From the NCBI RefSeq assembly GCF_022921055.1, contig NZ_CP095061.1, positions 1,093,501 through 1,157,500 on the forward strand: 64,000 bases of DNA. The letters run 5' to 3'. Made by a program: the position numbers and the translations under genes. Below the pieces are notes generated by a model. The model searched no databases, was not told the DNA's origin, and saw only the letters and a program-made list of their open reading frames with translations. This stretch comes from Hymenobacter volaticus. Its GTDB lineage: Bacteria > Bacteroidota > Bacteroidia > Cytophagales > Hymenobacteraceae. Shown here piece after piece: positions 46,026-55,185 of this stretch. How positions within the stretch are numbered: the first letter of the stretch is position 1; every line of letters begins with the position of its first letter.

Positions 46026-46033
46026 TATCTTTG
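46026..46033 (+). promoter_or_regulatory. candidate -7 promoter element
   Basis: TATCTTTG matches TAnnTTTG fully. A transcript starting near 46040 would exclude the ATG at 46023 and supports the start at 46176 for the following gene. No ideal -33 element is seen. Confidence 0.4.
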
Positions 46034-46175
46034 CGCGGCCGAAAACTTGTGGGAACGTGTTGATGCGCTACTTTGGCGTGAAATACCTGTTTTCGATGTC
46101 CAACAATACGTTGCGCCCCGACGTAACTTCTACCTGCCGTCGTTTGCGCTACCTTCTGGCTTGTACCAATTTCTA

Positions 46176-46712
46176 ATGGATACCACTGCTTACCTCTTCG
46201 ACTTACTGAAAATTATTTTGCCGGCGCTGATTGTGGCCGGCTCCATTTTTTATCTGATCCAGCAATACCTGGAGAAAGAGCAGCAACGGCGGGTAATTGA
46301 ACTGCGGCTCGAAGCAACCAAAACGACGTTGCCCCTGCGGTTGCAGGCACTAGAGCGCGTAACGCTGCTACTAGAGCGCATCACCCCCAACAATATCCTG
46401 ATTCGGTTGGGGAGTGCTGGCCAAACCGCCCCCGATTATTATCGTCTCTTGCTTCAAGAAATTCGGGCCGAATACGAGCACAACCTGTCCCAACAACTCT
46501 ACATGAGCCCCGACACGTGGGCCGAAGTCAAAGGCGCTAAAGAGCACATCCTCACTGTCATCAACAAGTCGTATCAAGGACTAGCGCAGCCTCAGCAAGC
46601 CCGCGGCACTGAATTGGCTAAGCGTGTCCTTGAAACGCTAATAAACGAGGAAGTTGATCCGACGGAACGCGCCCTTAATGCCGTAAAGCGCGAAGCAGCA
46701 GGTCTGTTTTAG
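46176..46712 (+). CDS. membrane-anchored hypothetical protein
   Basis: A 178-residue protein with one N-terminal membrane helix (LKIILPALIVAGSIFYLIQQYL, residues ~9-30) followed by a charged helical cytoplasmic region that looks coiled coil (EKEQQRRVIELRLEATK, RLQALERVTLLLERI). The longer frame from 46023 would overlap a promoter core and has an unlikely N-terminus, so the ATG at 46176 is preferred. The gene precedes a nucleotidase gene by 89 nt. I do not recognise the family. Confidence 0.65.
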   Translation: MDTTAYLFDLLKIILPALIVAGSIFYLIQQYLEKEQQRRVIELRLEATKTTLPLRLQALERVTLLLERITPNNILIRLGSAGQTAPDYYRLLLQEIRAEYEHNLSQQLYMSPDTWAEVKGAKEHILTVINKSYQGLAQPQQARGTELAKRVLETLINEEVDPTERALNAVKREAAGLF

Positions 46713-46800
46713 TGGCGCTTTATTTGTGCGCTTCAACCATTTATCACAAGCGTATCGCCGCTCTGCATTCGGGCTTGGCTTCGTTATTTAAACTCAACTT

Positions 46801-47331
46801 ATGGTAAAATCACGCATTGCCGTGGACATGGACGAGGTAATTGCCGATTCCATCTCCCGGTTTCAGGAATGGTATGGAACGGATTTTGAAATCTCCATAA
46901 CCCGGGAGCAGCTGCACGGCAGAAAGATGCGCGACATCATAGCCCCCGAGCATAAGCCCGCCTTACGTGAATATCCTAACCGGCCCGGCTTTTTCAAGGA
47001 TCTGCCCATCATTGCCGATAGCCAGCGCGTATTACGCGAAATGGCTCAACGCCACGAGTTGTTTATTGCCACTGCCGCCATGGAGTTTCCCAACTCCTTT
47101 GTAGACAAGTACAACTGGCTCAAACAGCACTTCGACTTCATTCCCTGGCGCAACATCGTGTTCTGCGGCGACAAGAGCATCATCAACGCCGACTACCTCA
47201 TCGACGATAATGCCTTCAACTTCGACGGCTTCCGCGGCGAAGGTCTCTTGTTTGATGCCCCACACAACGCCCACGAAACCCGCTACCGGCGCGTACACAG
47301 CTGGCAGGAAATAGGGAAAATGTTTCTATAA
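46801..47331 (+). CDS. 5'(3')-deoxyribonucleotidase-like HAD phosphatase
   Basis: A 176-residue HAD-superfamily protein of the NT5C type. The nucleophile motif is VDMDEVIAD (residues ~7-15, DxDxV), with TAAMEFPNS as motif II region and FCGDKSIINADYLIDD (motif III/IV, Lys and acidic DD). These enzymes dephosphorylate deoxyribonucleoside monophosphates. The length is normal. A strong hairpin terminator follows 20 nt after the stop. Confidence 0.85.
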   Translation: MVKSRIAVDMDEVIADSISRFQEWYGTDFEISITREQLHGRKMRDIIAPEHKPALREYPNRPGFFKDLPIIADSQRVLREMAQRHELFIATAAMEFPNSFVDKYNWLKQHFDFIPWRNIVFCGDKSIINADYLIDDNAFNFDGFRGEGLLFDAPHNAHETRYRRVHSWQEIGKMFL

Positions 47332-47350
47332 GCCTTGCTGAGGCAACAAT

Positions 47351-47394
47351 AAAAAGCCCGGCCCCTTCTCATTTGAGAAGAGGCCGGGCTTTTT
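47351..47394. terminator. strong bidirectional terminator between nucleotidase and bshA
   Basis: Outer 13-bp stem (47351-47363 with 47382-47394) plus an inner near-perfect helix (TTCTC/GAGAA) and a 4-nt loop. The arms are AAAAAGCCCGGCC and its complement. Confidence 0.85.
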
Positions 47395-47413
47395 AACTTC
47401 GCTGAATAGTCAC

Positions 47414-48553
47414 TTACACCTCTGCCAACTGCGCGTCTATCGCACGTTGGTAGCAGGCTTCATAATGAGGCACTATTTTATCGGTTGCGAAGGTTTCGGC
47501 GTGGGCGCGGGCGGCGGCTTTGAAACGCGGTAGATTCTCGTCCTTTAGCACGTACAAGGCGTTTTTCACCATATCGGCAATGTCGCCCACGTTGCTGACC
47601 ATGCCGGTTATGCCGTGCTCATTTAGCTCCGGAATACCGCCGGCGTTGGTGCTGATGACGGGCACTTCGCAGGACATTGCCTCCAACGCGGCAAGGCCGA
47701 AGCTTTCCTTCTCGGAAGGCATCAAAAATAAGTCCGATACGCTTAGCACTTCCTCTACGGCTTCTAGTTTGCCCAAGAAACGCACATCATTGCTGGTTAG
47801 ACCTAAGTCGCGGCACAACTTCTCAATACGGGGGCGGTCTGGTCCATCCCCCACAAGCAGGAGCTTAGAAGGCACTTGCTTGCGTACCCCATCAAAGATT
47901 TGTACCACGTCTTCCACGCGCTTCACCGAGCGGAAGTTGGACGTATGGATAAGTAGCTTTTCGCCTTCGGGCGCAATAGCTGCCTTAAAGTGCGATTTGT
48001 CTTGCTTCTTGAACCGGTCGAGGTTGATGAAATTCGGTATCACTACGATGTCTTTCTCGATGGCAAAGTAAGCGTACGTCTCCTTGCGCAAGTCCGCCGA
48101 AACTGCCGTTACGCCATCCGACTGGTTGATGCTGAACGTGACAACAGGCTCGTAGCTGGCATCTTTGCCAACGAGCGTGATGTCGGTGCCGTGCAGGGTG
48201 GTGATGACGGGAACCCGAATGCCTTTCGTGATAAGAATTTGCTTGGCCATATAGGCCGCCGAGGCGTGTGGAATGGCATAATGTACATGCAGTACATCCA
48301 GCTTTTCGTTCTGGACAATGTCCACCATTTTGCTCGCCAGTGCCAACTCGTAGGGCGGGAACTGGAACAGTGGATACGGCGGAATGTATACTTCGTGGTA
48401 GAACAGGTTCTCGTTGAAGAAGTCGAGGCGTACGGGTTGGCTATAGGTGATAAAATGCACGCGGTGACCTTTCAGAGCCAACGCCTTGCCGAGTTCAGTT
48501 GCCACGACGCCGGAGCCGCCGAAGGTGGGGTAACAAACGATACCTATGTTCAT
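47414..48553 (-). CDS. bshA: N-acetyl-alpha-D-glucosaminyl L-malate synthase BshA
   Basis: A 379-residue GT4 enzyme that joins GlcNAc and L-malate, the first step of bacillithiol synthesis. MNIGIVCYPTFGGSGVVATELGKALA is the hallmark N-terminus, with LHVHYAIPHASAAYMAKQIL and ITTLHGTDITLVGKD next. The donor site has MPSEKESFGLAALEAMSCEVPVI (E-x7-E). The phylum uses bacillithiol as its thiol, which fits. Other bsh genes are not in the window. It is convergent with the nucleotidase gene. Confidence 0.95.
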   Translation of the reverse strand: MNIGIVCYPTFGGSGVVATELGKALALKGHRVHFITYSQPVRLDFFNENLFYHEVYIPPYPLFQFPPYELALASKMVDIVQNEKLDVLHVHYAIPHASAAYMAKQILITKGIRVPVITTLHGTDITLVGKDASYEPVVTFSINQSDGVTAVSADLRKETYAYFAIEKDIVVIPNFINLDRFKKQDKSHFKAAIAPEGEKLLIHTSNFRSVKRVEDVVQIFDGVRKQVPSKLLLVGDGPDRPRIEKLCRDLGLTSNDVRFLGKLEAVEEVLSVSDLFLMPSEKESFGLAALEAMSCEVPVISTNAGGIPELNEHGITGMVSNVGDIADMVKNALYVLKDENLPRFKAAARAHAETFATDKIVPHYEACYQRAIDAQLAEV

Positions 48554-48684
48554 GAGAGAGAGTGAATTTGTCTTTTGCAGCGTGGGCTATCATGCTGAGG
48601 CCGGAGGAAGCTGAGGTAAGCTGTTCAACAATCTTACCCAGATTGCTTCTGCGTCGGAATGGCAGTCCACGTTAGGAAAGACAA

Positions 48685-48732
48685 CAAAAAACAAAAAAGG
48701 CGGCAAGCCATCCGGTTGGATGCCTCACCGCC
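48685..48732 (-). terminator. terminator after the GH3-beta-lactamase gene
   Basis: On the - strand an imperfect hairpin (48699-48732, GGCGG...CCGCC ends with an internal loop) is followed by a T6-G-T6 tract (48698 down to 48685). It lies 39 nt after the stop. Confidence 0.65.
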
Positions 48733-48770
48733 ATTTGCAGGTCAGGATAAATGCAGCGTTAGACAACAAA

Positions 48771-51725
48771 TCATGATTTCAGTAGCGACTTGTAAATAAC
48801 GTCGTGAATACGGGTGCGAATGTTGTACTGACGCAGCTTGTTGTTGCCAGCGTCGGGGTACACCCGATTGGAAAGAAAGATGTAGAGGATTTTGTTTTCG
48901 GGGTCCATCCAAACGCAGGTACCCGTAAAGCCTGTATGTCCAAACGTGCTGGCCGGCGAGAGGTTAGAAGTCGGGCCCTCAGGCTTGCTTGGGTCGCCAT
49001 GGTCCCAGCCCAAGCCGTGCCGATTGCCTGCTACCGTGCTGCGCGCAAACTCTGTCACGACCGGCGCTTGGAAGTAATTGCGCCCACCGTACCGGCCGTT
49101 TTGCAGGTTCATCTGCATCAGAATCGCCAAGTCGTTGGCATTGGCAAACAAACCCGCATGGCCGCCAACTCCACCAATCATAGCCGCCGTTTGGTCATGC
49201 ACGGTGCCTTGCAATTGCGTACGACGGAAATACGTGTCGTTTTCGGTGGGCGCAATGCACGACTGCGGAAACTTGGCCAGCGGGTTGTAGGTCATCGTGC
49301 CCAAGCCCAGCGGCTTGTAGAACTGCCGATCCAAGAAGTTCTCGATGGGCTGATTGAGCAGCTTTTCTGCTACCCGCTTCAGGATGATAAAGCTTAAGTC
49401 GCTGTACTCAACCGGATATTTGCCTTTTACTTTTGGCAACAAGCTGGAGCGCTGCACCCACAGCCACACCGAATCTTCAGCAGTCTGGACGCTGAAAAGG
49501 GAAGGCGTTACTTCGTTGGGGAAGCCCGTAGCGCTAGTACTGGCGTAAAAAGTGGGCTTCGGCCCGGTCTTGGTTATGGTTTTCTCCCAAGTCGGAATAC
49601 CCGCTTTCAAACCTGCTTGGTGCAACAGCACTTCGCGTACTGTCATGTCCTTCTTGTTGGATTGCTTGAGCTCAGGCAGATACGACGATACTTTGCTGTC
49701 CAGATTCAGGGTGCCTTGGTCCTTAAGGTACATGATGGCCTGCAAGGTGCCCGCTACTTTGGTCACAGAGGCTAGGTCGTACAAGGTACTCTCGTTTACC
49801 GGCTGCGTCTTGTCGTAGGTGCAGTACCCGTAGCTTTTGTCGAATACTACGGCCCCATTCTTAGCCACAATTACCTGGCAGCCGGGAGCTGCTGCGTACG
49901 CAACCGTCTCCAGCGCAATATTATCGATTTGAGCCAGCACTTTCGAGTCGAGTCCTTCGCTTTCTGGTGTAGCATAGCGGAGACGGCGCAGGTCAGGAGT
50001 TGGGATGCCAGTGCCGGCTTTCAGCTCTGGCGTGACGGTTACGGGCAGGCGGCCTTTGGCGGGCAGTGCCCCAAACAGCACTTGCGGCACCACGAGCTGC
50101 GCTGCGTAGGTGTCTTCATAGCCGCAAACCAACGTGCGCGCACTATCCAGATACTTCAGCGCATAGGCATTGCCCATGGCTACCACTACCGTTTTAATCT
50201 TTGGGTTGGCTTGAAGCTCTTTGATGAATTTGAGCGCTCCATCCCCAATGCCGTAGTTATGGGTGGGCGTGTTGTTCATGTTGTGCAGCGTCACAACCAC
50301 CGTATTGTAAGGAGCCAAACGTGGCAGCAAGCGGGCAAAGGTGGTGTCCGGGGCGTAGCGGTTGGGCACCGGATACACCGGGCCGCTTTGGTACTTGCCC
50401 ATAATTTCGCCTAACGTGCTGCCTGTGCCCGCGCCAATAGTAACAGTGGCTACGCGCAATGTATCGAGACGTAGGAAGGGGAGAAGGTTGTCTTGGTTTT
50501 TGACGACAGTAGTGGCGTGCTCGAAAATTTCCTGCGCCACCGTTCGGCTTTGAGGCCGGTTCAGGTTGGTCATCAGGTTGCGCACATCGATGGGCTGGAT
50601 ATGGTTGAGGCCGGCCCAAAACTTGGCGCGTAGAATCTTGCGCACCCGCTGGTCTACGTCTTCCTGCGAGATGGTACCGGCAGCAATGGCTTCCTTTATC
50701 TTGGTCAAAGCCACTGGCACATCCTCCGAGAAGAGCAGTACGTCGTTGCCGGCCAGCAGGGCTAGGGCGTCTAGTTGCCCCGGTTTGTAGAGGTTGGATA
50801 CACTCTTCATGTTGAGCGCGTCCGTGAAAACCAGCCCTTTGTAGGCCATCTTCTCTTTCAGCAAACCCGTGACGAGGTTGCGCGATACGGTAGCACTCAC
50901 CGAACGTACCGTATCGAAGAGCGGCATGTAGAGGTGCCCCACCATCACGCCCATCACGCCCGACTGAATGGCCTGCTGAAAGGGGTACAAGTCCACGTTG
51001 GTGAGGTGGGCCAAGTCGGAGTTGATGACGGGCAGCGCAACGTGCGAATCCACATCAGTGTCGCCGTGGCCAGGGAAGTGCTTCACTACAGCAATAATGC
51101 CGTGGTCTTGGAGGCCACGTAAGTACTGGATGCCGCGCTTGGCTACTTGTTCTTTGTCTTCACCGAATGACCGATTACCGATGACGGGATTGTCGGGGTT
51201 GGAGTTGATGTCCATCACCGGCGAAAAGCTGATGTGCACCCCGAGCGTCTTCATCTTCAAGGCGATTTCGCGGCCCATCTGGTACACGTACTGGTCGTCG
51301 TCCATGGCGCCCAGCGTCATTTGCTTGGCGAAGTGCATGCTCGAATCCAGGCGCATGTCGAGGCCCCACTCGGCGTCCAGCGAAATCAGGAGCGGAACCT
51401 TGGCGGCAGCTTGGTAGCGGTTGGTAAGGGCTGCCTGACGGCGCGGCCCACCCTGCAAAAACATCAGCCCACCAATGTTCTGGTTGCGGATCAGGTTTTC
51501 GATGGATTGGGCGTGGCGCTTGTCCTTATTGGAGTAAGCGGCCACCATAAACAGTTGGCCGAGGCGCTGATCGGGCGTGAGCGAGGTGAACACGCTATCC
51601 ACCCAGTTTTGCTCGGCTACTGACCGGGGCCGGGCGACATCGTCGTAGGGCACTGCCGATGTTATGAGTAGACCCGTCGCGGCCAAAAGCAACAGTAAGA
51701 GTCTAATCCGAAAATCCTTGAGCAT
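48771..51725 (-). CDS. GH3 beta-N-acetylhexosaminidase (NagZ-like) fused to a beta-lactamase-family domain
   Basis: A 984-residue exported protein. After a signal peptide (~residues 1-24), a GH3 domain covers ~40-380 with KHFPGHGD (residues 215-222) and GLVFTDALNM, where Asp302 is the likely nucleophile. A GH3 C-terminal alpha/beta-sandwich domain follows (~400-570). The last ~380 residues form a serine beta-lactamase/DD-peptidase-like domain with Ser653-x-x-Lys656 (SVTK), a Tyr motif (YSDLSF) and a HTGFTG box near the end. It would cut muramyl-peptide glycosidic bonds in the periplasm and may also hydrolyse D-Ala peptide bonds. Such fusions are known in Bacteroidota. The gene stands alone, with an own terminator. 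Confidence 0.92.
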   Translation of the reverse strand: MLKDFRIRLLLLLLAATGLLITSAVPYDDVARPRSVAEQNWVDSVFTSLTPDQRLGQLFMVAAYSNKDKRHAQSIENLIRNQNIGGLMFLQGGPRRQAALTNRYQAAAKVPLLISLDAEWGLDMRLDSSMHFAKQMTLGAMDDDQYVYQMGREIALKMKTLGVHISFSPVMDINSNPDNPVIGNRSFGEDKEQVAKRGIQYLRGLQDHGIIAVVKHFPGHGDTDVDSHVALPVINSDLAHLTNVDLYPFQQAIQSGVMGVMVGHLYMPLFDTVRSVSATVSRNLVTGLLKEKMAYKGLVFTDALNMKSVSNLYKPGQLDALALLAGNDVLLFSEDVPVALTKIKEAIAAGTISQEDVDQRVRKILRAKFWAGLNHIQPIDVRNLMTNLNRPQSRTVAQEIFEHATTVVKNQDNLLPFLRLDTLRVATVTIGAGTGSTLGEIMGKYQSGPVYPVPNRYAPDTTFARLLPRLAPYNTVVVTLHNMNNTPTHNYGIGDGALKFIKELQANPKIKTVVVAMGNAYALKYLDSARTLVCGYEDTYAAQLVVPQVLFGALPAKGRLPVTVTPELKAGTGIPTPDLRRLRYATPESEGLDSKVLAQIDNIALETVAYAAAPGCQVIVAKNGAVVFDKSYGYCTYDKTQPVNESTLYDLASVTKVAGTLQAIMYLKDQGTLNLDSKVSSYLPELKQSNKKDMTVREVLLHQAGLKAGIPTWEKTITKTGPKPTFYASTSATGFPNEVTPSLFSVQTAEDSVWLWVQRSSLLPKVKGKYPVEYSDLSFIILKRVAEKLLNQPIENFLDRQFYKPLGLGTMTYNPLAKFPQSCIAPTENDTYFRRTQLQGTVHDQTAAMIGGVGGHAGLFANANDLAILMQMNLQNGRYGGRNYFQAPVVTEFARSTVAGNRHGLGWDHGDPSKPEGPTSNLSPASTFGHTGFTGTCVWMDPENKILYIFLSNRVYPDAGNNKLRQYNIRTRIHDVIYKSLLKS

Positions 51726-52043
51726 CGGCTCCCTTGATAATTCTGGCGTGATATACTCTGGTTGAAAGCAAGCGGAATTCGCCCTACTTTTGCCTAAATC
51801 CGTGTAAGAAAAAGAGAGCGGATCAGATCATCCGGCGGTCGATGAGACGGGGCCGCGGCATCCTTTCTACTACTCTTCCCAAAGCCTTGATTCGGGAGTC
51901 CGAACAACGCTTCACACACGAATGTTGATTGCAAATCTACGGATAAATTTTGGTGGCTGGATGTAGAAGCACCGCCGTAATGCAATTTTTCCACAGACTA
52001 ACGTGTTCATTTTCACCTTTCGTACATTTTTTCTTCCACTGGC
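51726..52043. other. 318-nt intergenic region between GH3 fusion gene and mutL
   Basis: Divergent promoter region without coding frames of family-like character. On the + strand, TTG (51762-51764) and TACTTTTG (51785-51792) are 20 nt apart, near the Bacteroidota promoter consensus, and could drive mutL with a long leader of about 245 nt. Nothing clear was seen for the GH3 gene. Confidence 0.4.
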
Positions 52044-54089
52044 ATGGCCGACATAATTCAGCTGCTTCCCGAATATCTGGCCAACCAAATTGCGGCTGGT
52101 GAGGTGGTGCAGCGCCCGGCCTCGGCAGTAAAAGAACTGCTCGAAAACGCCGTCGATGCGGGCGCTACCCAAATTCAACTTATTATCAAAGATGCCGGCA
52201 AACAGCTGGTTCAAGTGGTCGACAATGGGGCGGGCATGAGTGCCACCGATGCCCGCATGAGCCTCGAGCGCCACGCTACCAGTAAGATCCGGACCACCGA
52301 CGATTTGTTCCGTATTCGCACGCTCGGCTTCCGGGGCGAAGCGCTGGCTTCTATTGCGGCCGTAGCTCAGGTGGAGCTGCGCACCAAGCCCCGCGACCAA
52401 GACACCGGCACGCTGCTACTCGTGGAAGGCTCGCAGATCACCAGCCAGCAACCCGTAGCGTGCCCCGATGGCACCAGCATCAGCGTGAAAAATTTGTTTT
52501 TCAACGTGCCGGCCCGCCGTAACTTCCTCAAGAGCAATGCCGTGGAAATGCGGCACATCCTCGACGAGTTTCAGCACATTGCCTTGGCTAATCCGCAGAT
52601 AGCGTTTTCGCTGTTTCAAAACGACCTCGAAGTGTTCAACCTGCCGTCGGGCAAGCTGAGCCAGCGTATTGTGAGCTTGCTTGGCAACGGCTATAAAGAG
52701 CAACTAGCAGCATGCGAAGAAGTAACGCCGTTCATTACCGTCCGGGGCTTCATTGGCAAGCCGGAATCGGCCAAGAAAAGCCGTGGCGACCAGTTTTTTT
52801 TCGTCAACAACCGCTTCATTCGCTCGGCCTACCTCAACCACGCTGTGCTGACGGCCTACGAGGGGTTGCTGCCCAAAGACACGTACCCGTTCTACGTGCT
52901 GTTTCTGGACCTCGACCCGAAGTCCATTGACATCAACGTGCACCCTACCAAAACCGAAATCAAGTTCGAGGACGAGAAAACGGTGTACGCCATTGTGCGC
53001 GCCGCGGTGAAGCAGTCGTTGGGATTGCACAATATGGCGCCCTCTTTGGATTTCGAGGGCGACGTGAACTTTGCGCCCATTCAGCCCCTAAACCTAGGAG
53101 GTAGCCAGAAAAGCACCTTTGACCCGAACAACTTCCGGCCCGATGCCTTGGCGTCGGCGGCCTCGCAGGCAGCACAGCCGGCGCCCCGGGAGCCACGCAC
53201 TAGCAACAGCAATTCTAGCGGCACTCAACGCTCCGATGCGTACGAGCGGCAGGTACCGCCCCGGCCTACCGAGCAAGCCAAGCGCGAGCTAGAGGAGTTC
53301 TATAAGTCGCTAAGCCAAGTCAACGTGCCCGATGTAGAGCGCGAGGCTACGGCCATTGGGGTACCGGTTCCGTCGGCGTCGGCCCTCACGGCTGCGCAAA
53401 CTGCCGCAGAGGCTCCGGAGCCAGTGGCCGCTAAGCCGCCTGTTATTCCTGCGCCCGTACTACCGTCCGCAACGCCTGCTGCGCCGCCTCAGTTACCCCT
53501 GCGTGAAAGCAGTGGCAGCACCGGCGGCAAGGTGTTGCAACTCCATCAGCAGTACCTGCTGGTGCCCGTTAAGTCGGGGTTGATGCTGATTGATCAGGCG
53601 GCAGCGCGGGAGCGGATTCTCTACGAGCAATATGCCCAGGATTTAGAGCGCGAAACAGGCACGTCCCAGACGTTGTTGTTTCCGCGTACGGTCACTTTCT
53701 CGCCCCAGGACTTTGCTGTGCTGCGAGAAGTAGAGGAAGCCTTACGTGCGCTAGGGTTCCGGTTCTCAGACTTTGGTAAGAACACAATTGCTGTAGAAGG
53801 CATTCCGGCCGAGGTTCCCGCCCGCGACGAAAAAGAATTGCTAGAAAGCCTGATCGAGCAATTCCGCAACAGCGCGGGTCCGGTTAAGCTAGAGCGCCGC
53901 GAGCAAATGGCCCGCGCGCTGGCTCGCCGCGTGGCCACTACCGCCGCCACCGCCCGCCTCTCCGACACTGAAATGACGGCCCTAGTGGATCGGCTCTTTG
54001 CTTGCCAAATACCCGGCTACACGCCCGACGGCCGCCGGACCTTGGTAATGCTAGAAATGAACCAGCTGCAAGCCTTCTTTACGCGCTGA
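52044..54089 (+). CDS. mutL: DNA mismatch repair protein MutL
   Basis: A 681-residue MutL homologue. The GHKL ATPase N-terminus is complete: IAAGEVVQRPASAVKELLENAVDAGA (Glu base), DNGAGM and TLGFRGEALASIA, plus a later KTEIKFED region. The middle (~residues 350-490) is a Pro/Ala/Ser/Thr-rich linker. The C-terminal dimerisation domain begins at ~500. The endonuclease motif normally DQHA-x2-E-x4-E reads DQAAARERILYE here, with the metal-binding His replaced by Ala. The C-terminal CPHGRP-type motif also reads TPDGRR. The protein may therefore lack nicking activity, an odd feature in an organism without an obvious MutH. Two rhomboid genes follow. Confidence 0.95.
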   Translation: MADIIQLLPEYLANQIAAGEVVQRPASAVKELLENAVDAGATQIQLIIKDAGKQLVQVVDNGAGMSATDARMSLERHATSKIRTTDDLFRIRTLGFRGEALASIAAVAQVELRTKPRDQDTGTLLLVEGSQITSQQPVACPDGTSISVKNLFFNVPARRNFLKSNAVEMRHILDEFQHIALANPQIAFSLFQNDLEVFNLPSGKLSQRIVSLLGNGYKEQLAACEEVTPFITVRGFIGKPESAKKSRGDQFFFVNNRFIRSAYLNHAVLTAYEGLLPKDTYPFYVLFLDLDPKSIDINVHPTKTEIKFEDEKTVYAIVRAAVKQSLGLHNMAPSLDFEGDVNFAPIQPLNLGGSQKSTFDPNNFRPDALASAASQAAQPAPREPRTSNSNSSGTQRSDAYERQVPPRPTEQAKRELEEFYKSLSQVNVPDVEREATAIGVPVPSASALTAAQTAAEAPEPVAAKPPVIPAPVLPSATPAAPPQLPLRESSGSTGGKVLQLHQQYLLVPVKSGLMLIDQAAARERILYEQYAQDLERETGTSQTLLFPRTVTFSPQDFAVLREVEEALRALGFRFSDFGKNTIAVEGIPAEVPARDEKELLESLIEQFRNSAGPVKLERREQMARALARRVATTAATARLSDTEMTALVDRLFACQIPGYTPDGRRTLVMLEMNQLQAFFTR

Positions 54090-54280
54090 GTAGGTTAAGT
54101 GAGATTTTACCGAGTATAACGCGCTGATTCGAGCAGACAACCGTTGAAAAGACGGTGATTTGACGGACTGTTCAGGTAGTCCGGCCAAATCGCCTCAATC
54201 AGCGTAAGAGCCAGTCAATGCGTTAGCAGCAATGAACTCCCAATAACCCAGCATACCTCAGCGACTCAACCAAGCCATTC

Positions 54281-55078
54281 ATGTTCCGACTTACCCCTAC
54301 TGTCCGCACCTTGCTTATCATCAACGTGCTGGTGTTCTTCCTGCAAAGCCAGCTTGGCGCTCAACTTACGGTGATGGGGGCCTTGTACCCAATTGGCTCG
54401 GTGTATTTCAAGCCATGGCAGTTTGTGACGTATATGTTCATGCACAGTGGTATCGGGCACTTGTTGTCCAACATGCTGGGCTTGGTGTTCATTGGGGCTT
54501 CTTTGGAAGACGTGTGGGGGCCTAAGCGTTTCCTGACGTATTGGCTGATTTGTGGTGTAGGAGCAGGCGTGCTTTACGAGGGAGTGCGCAATTATGAGCT
54601 GTACCAGATGAACGTAGACCGCATGGCATTTCACCAGGAGCCCTCAGGGGTTGCCTTCGCCGACTTCTTCCGCGAACATCTTCCAAACGCTGGCGAATCT
54701 TACCAACAGGTTGCCGCCCAACTCCAACGTACCCCCAACGACCAGAAGCTGGTTTCGATGGCCACAGAGGCCGTAGACACTATATACGACCAGTCGGTGA
54801 ACAGCCCAGTAGCTGGGATGTTGGGTGCGTCGGGGGCTTTGTTTGCGGTGTTGTTTGCTTTTGGTTACTTGTTTCCGCAGCAGACTCTTTTCATCTTTCC
54901 CATCCCGTTTCCTATCAAAGCTTGGCTGTTTGTTTTCCTCTACACTGCCTATGAGCTATATGCTGGCTTGCACCAAACGCCCGGCGACAATGTGGCGCAC
55001 TTTGCACATTTGGGCGGAATGTTGATTGGCTTTATCGTGTTGAAAATCTGGCAACGGAACGGTACCCATTATGGTTAA
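54281..55078 (+). CDS. rhomboid-family intramembrane serine protease
   Basis: A 265-residue membrane protease with six or seven membrane helices. The catalytic Ser is in GASGALFAVLF (~residue 180) and the His in HFAHLGGMLIG (~residue 245). HSGIGHLLSNMLGLVFIG (~60) is the conserved loop-1 region. A non-membrane insert lies between helices (~residues 115-165). It is 191 nt after mutL and 107 nt before a second rhomboid gene. Substrates are unknown. Confidence 0.92.
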   Translation: MFRLTPTVRTLLIINVLVFFLQSQLGAQLTVMGALYPIGSVYFKPWQFVTYMFMHSGIGHLLSNMLGLVFIGASLEDVWGPKRFLTYWLICGVGAGVLYEGVRNYELYQMNVDRMAFHQEPSGVAFADFFREHLPNAGESYQQVAAQLQRTPNDQKLVSMATEAVDTIYDQSVNSPVAGMLGASGALFAVLFAFGYLFPQQTLFIFPIPFPIKAWLFVFLYTAYELYAGLHQTPGDNVAHFAHLGGMLIGFIVLKIWQRNGTHYG

Positions 55079-55185
55079 GTGAAGTGTCGCTGCTTGGTGG
55101 ACAACTTTCCGACCTTAGGCGTAAGTAAAACTCACGCCAGCACACCTGCCGAAACATGCGCTCTTTGTTTTAAGCTTCTCTTCTC

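Noticed and set aside
48590..48640. Copy of the 27264-27371 repeat near bshA
   Set aside because: Only a short, vague similarity (TCATGCTGAGG); no inverted arms seen.
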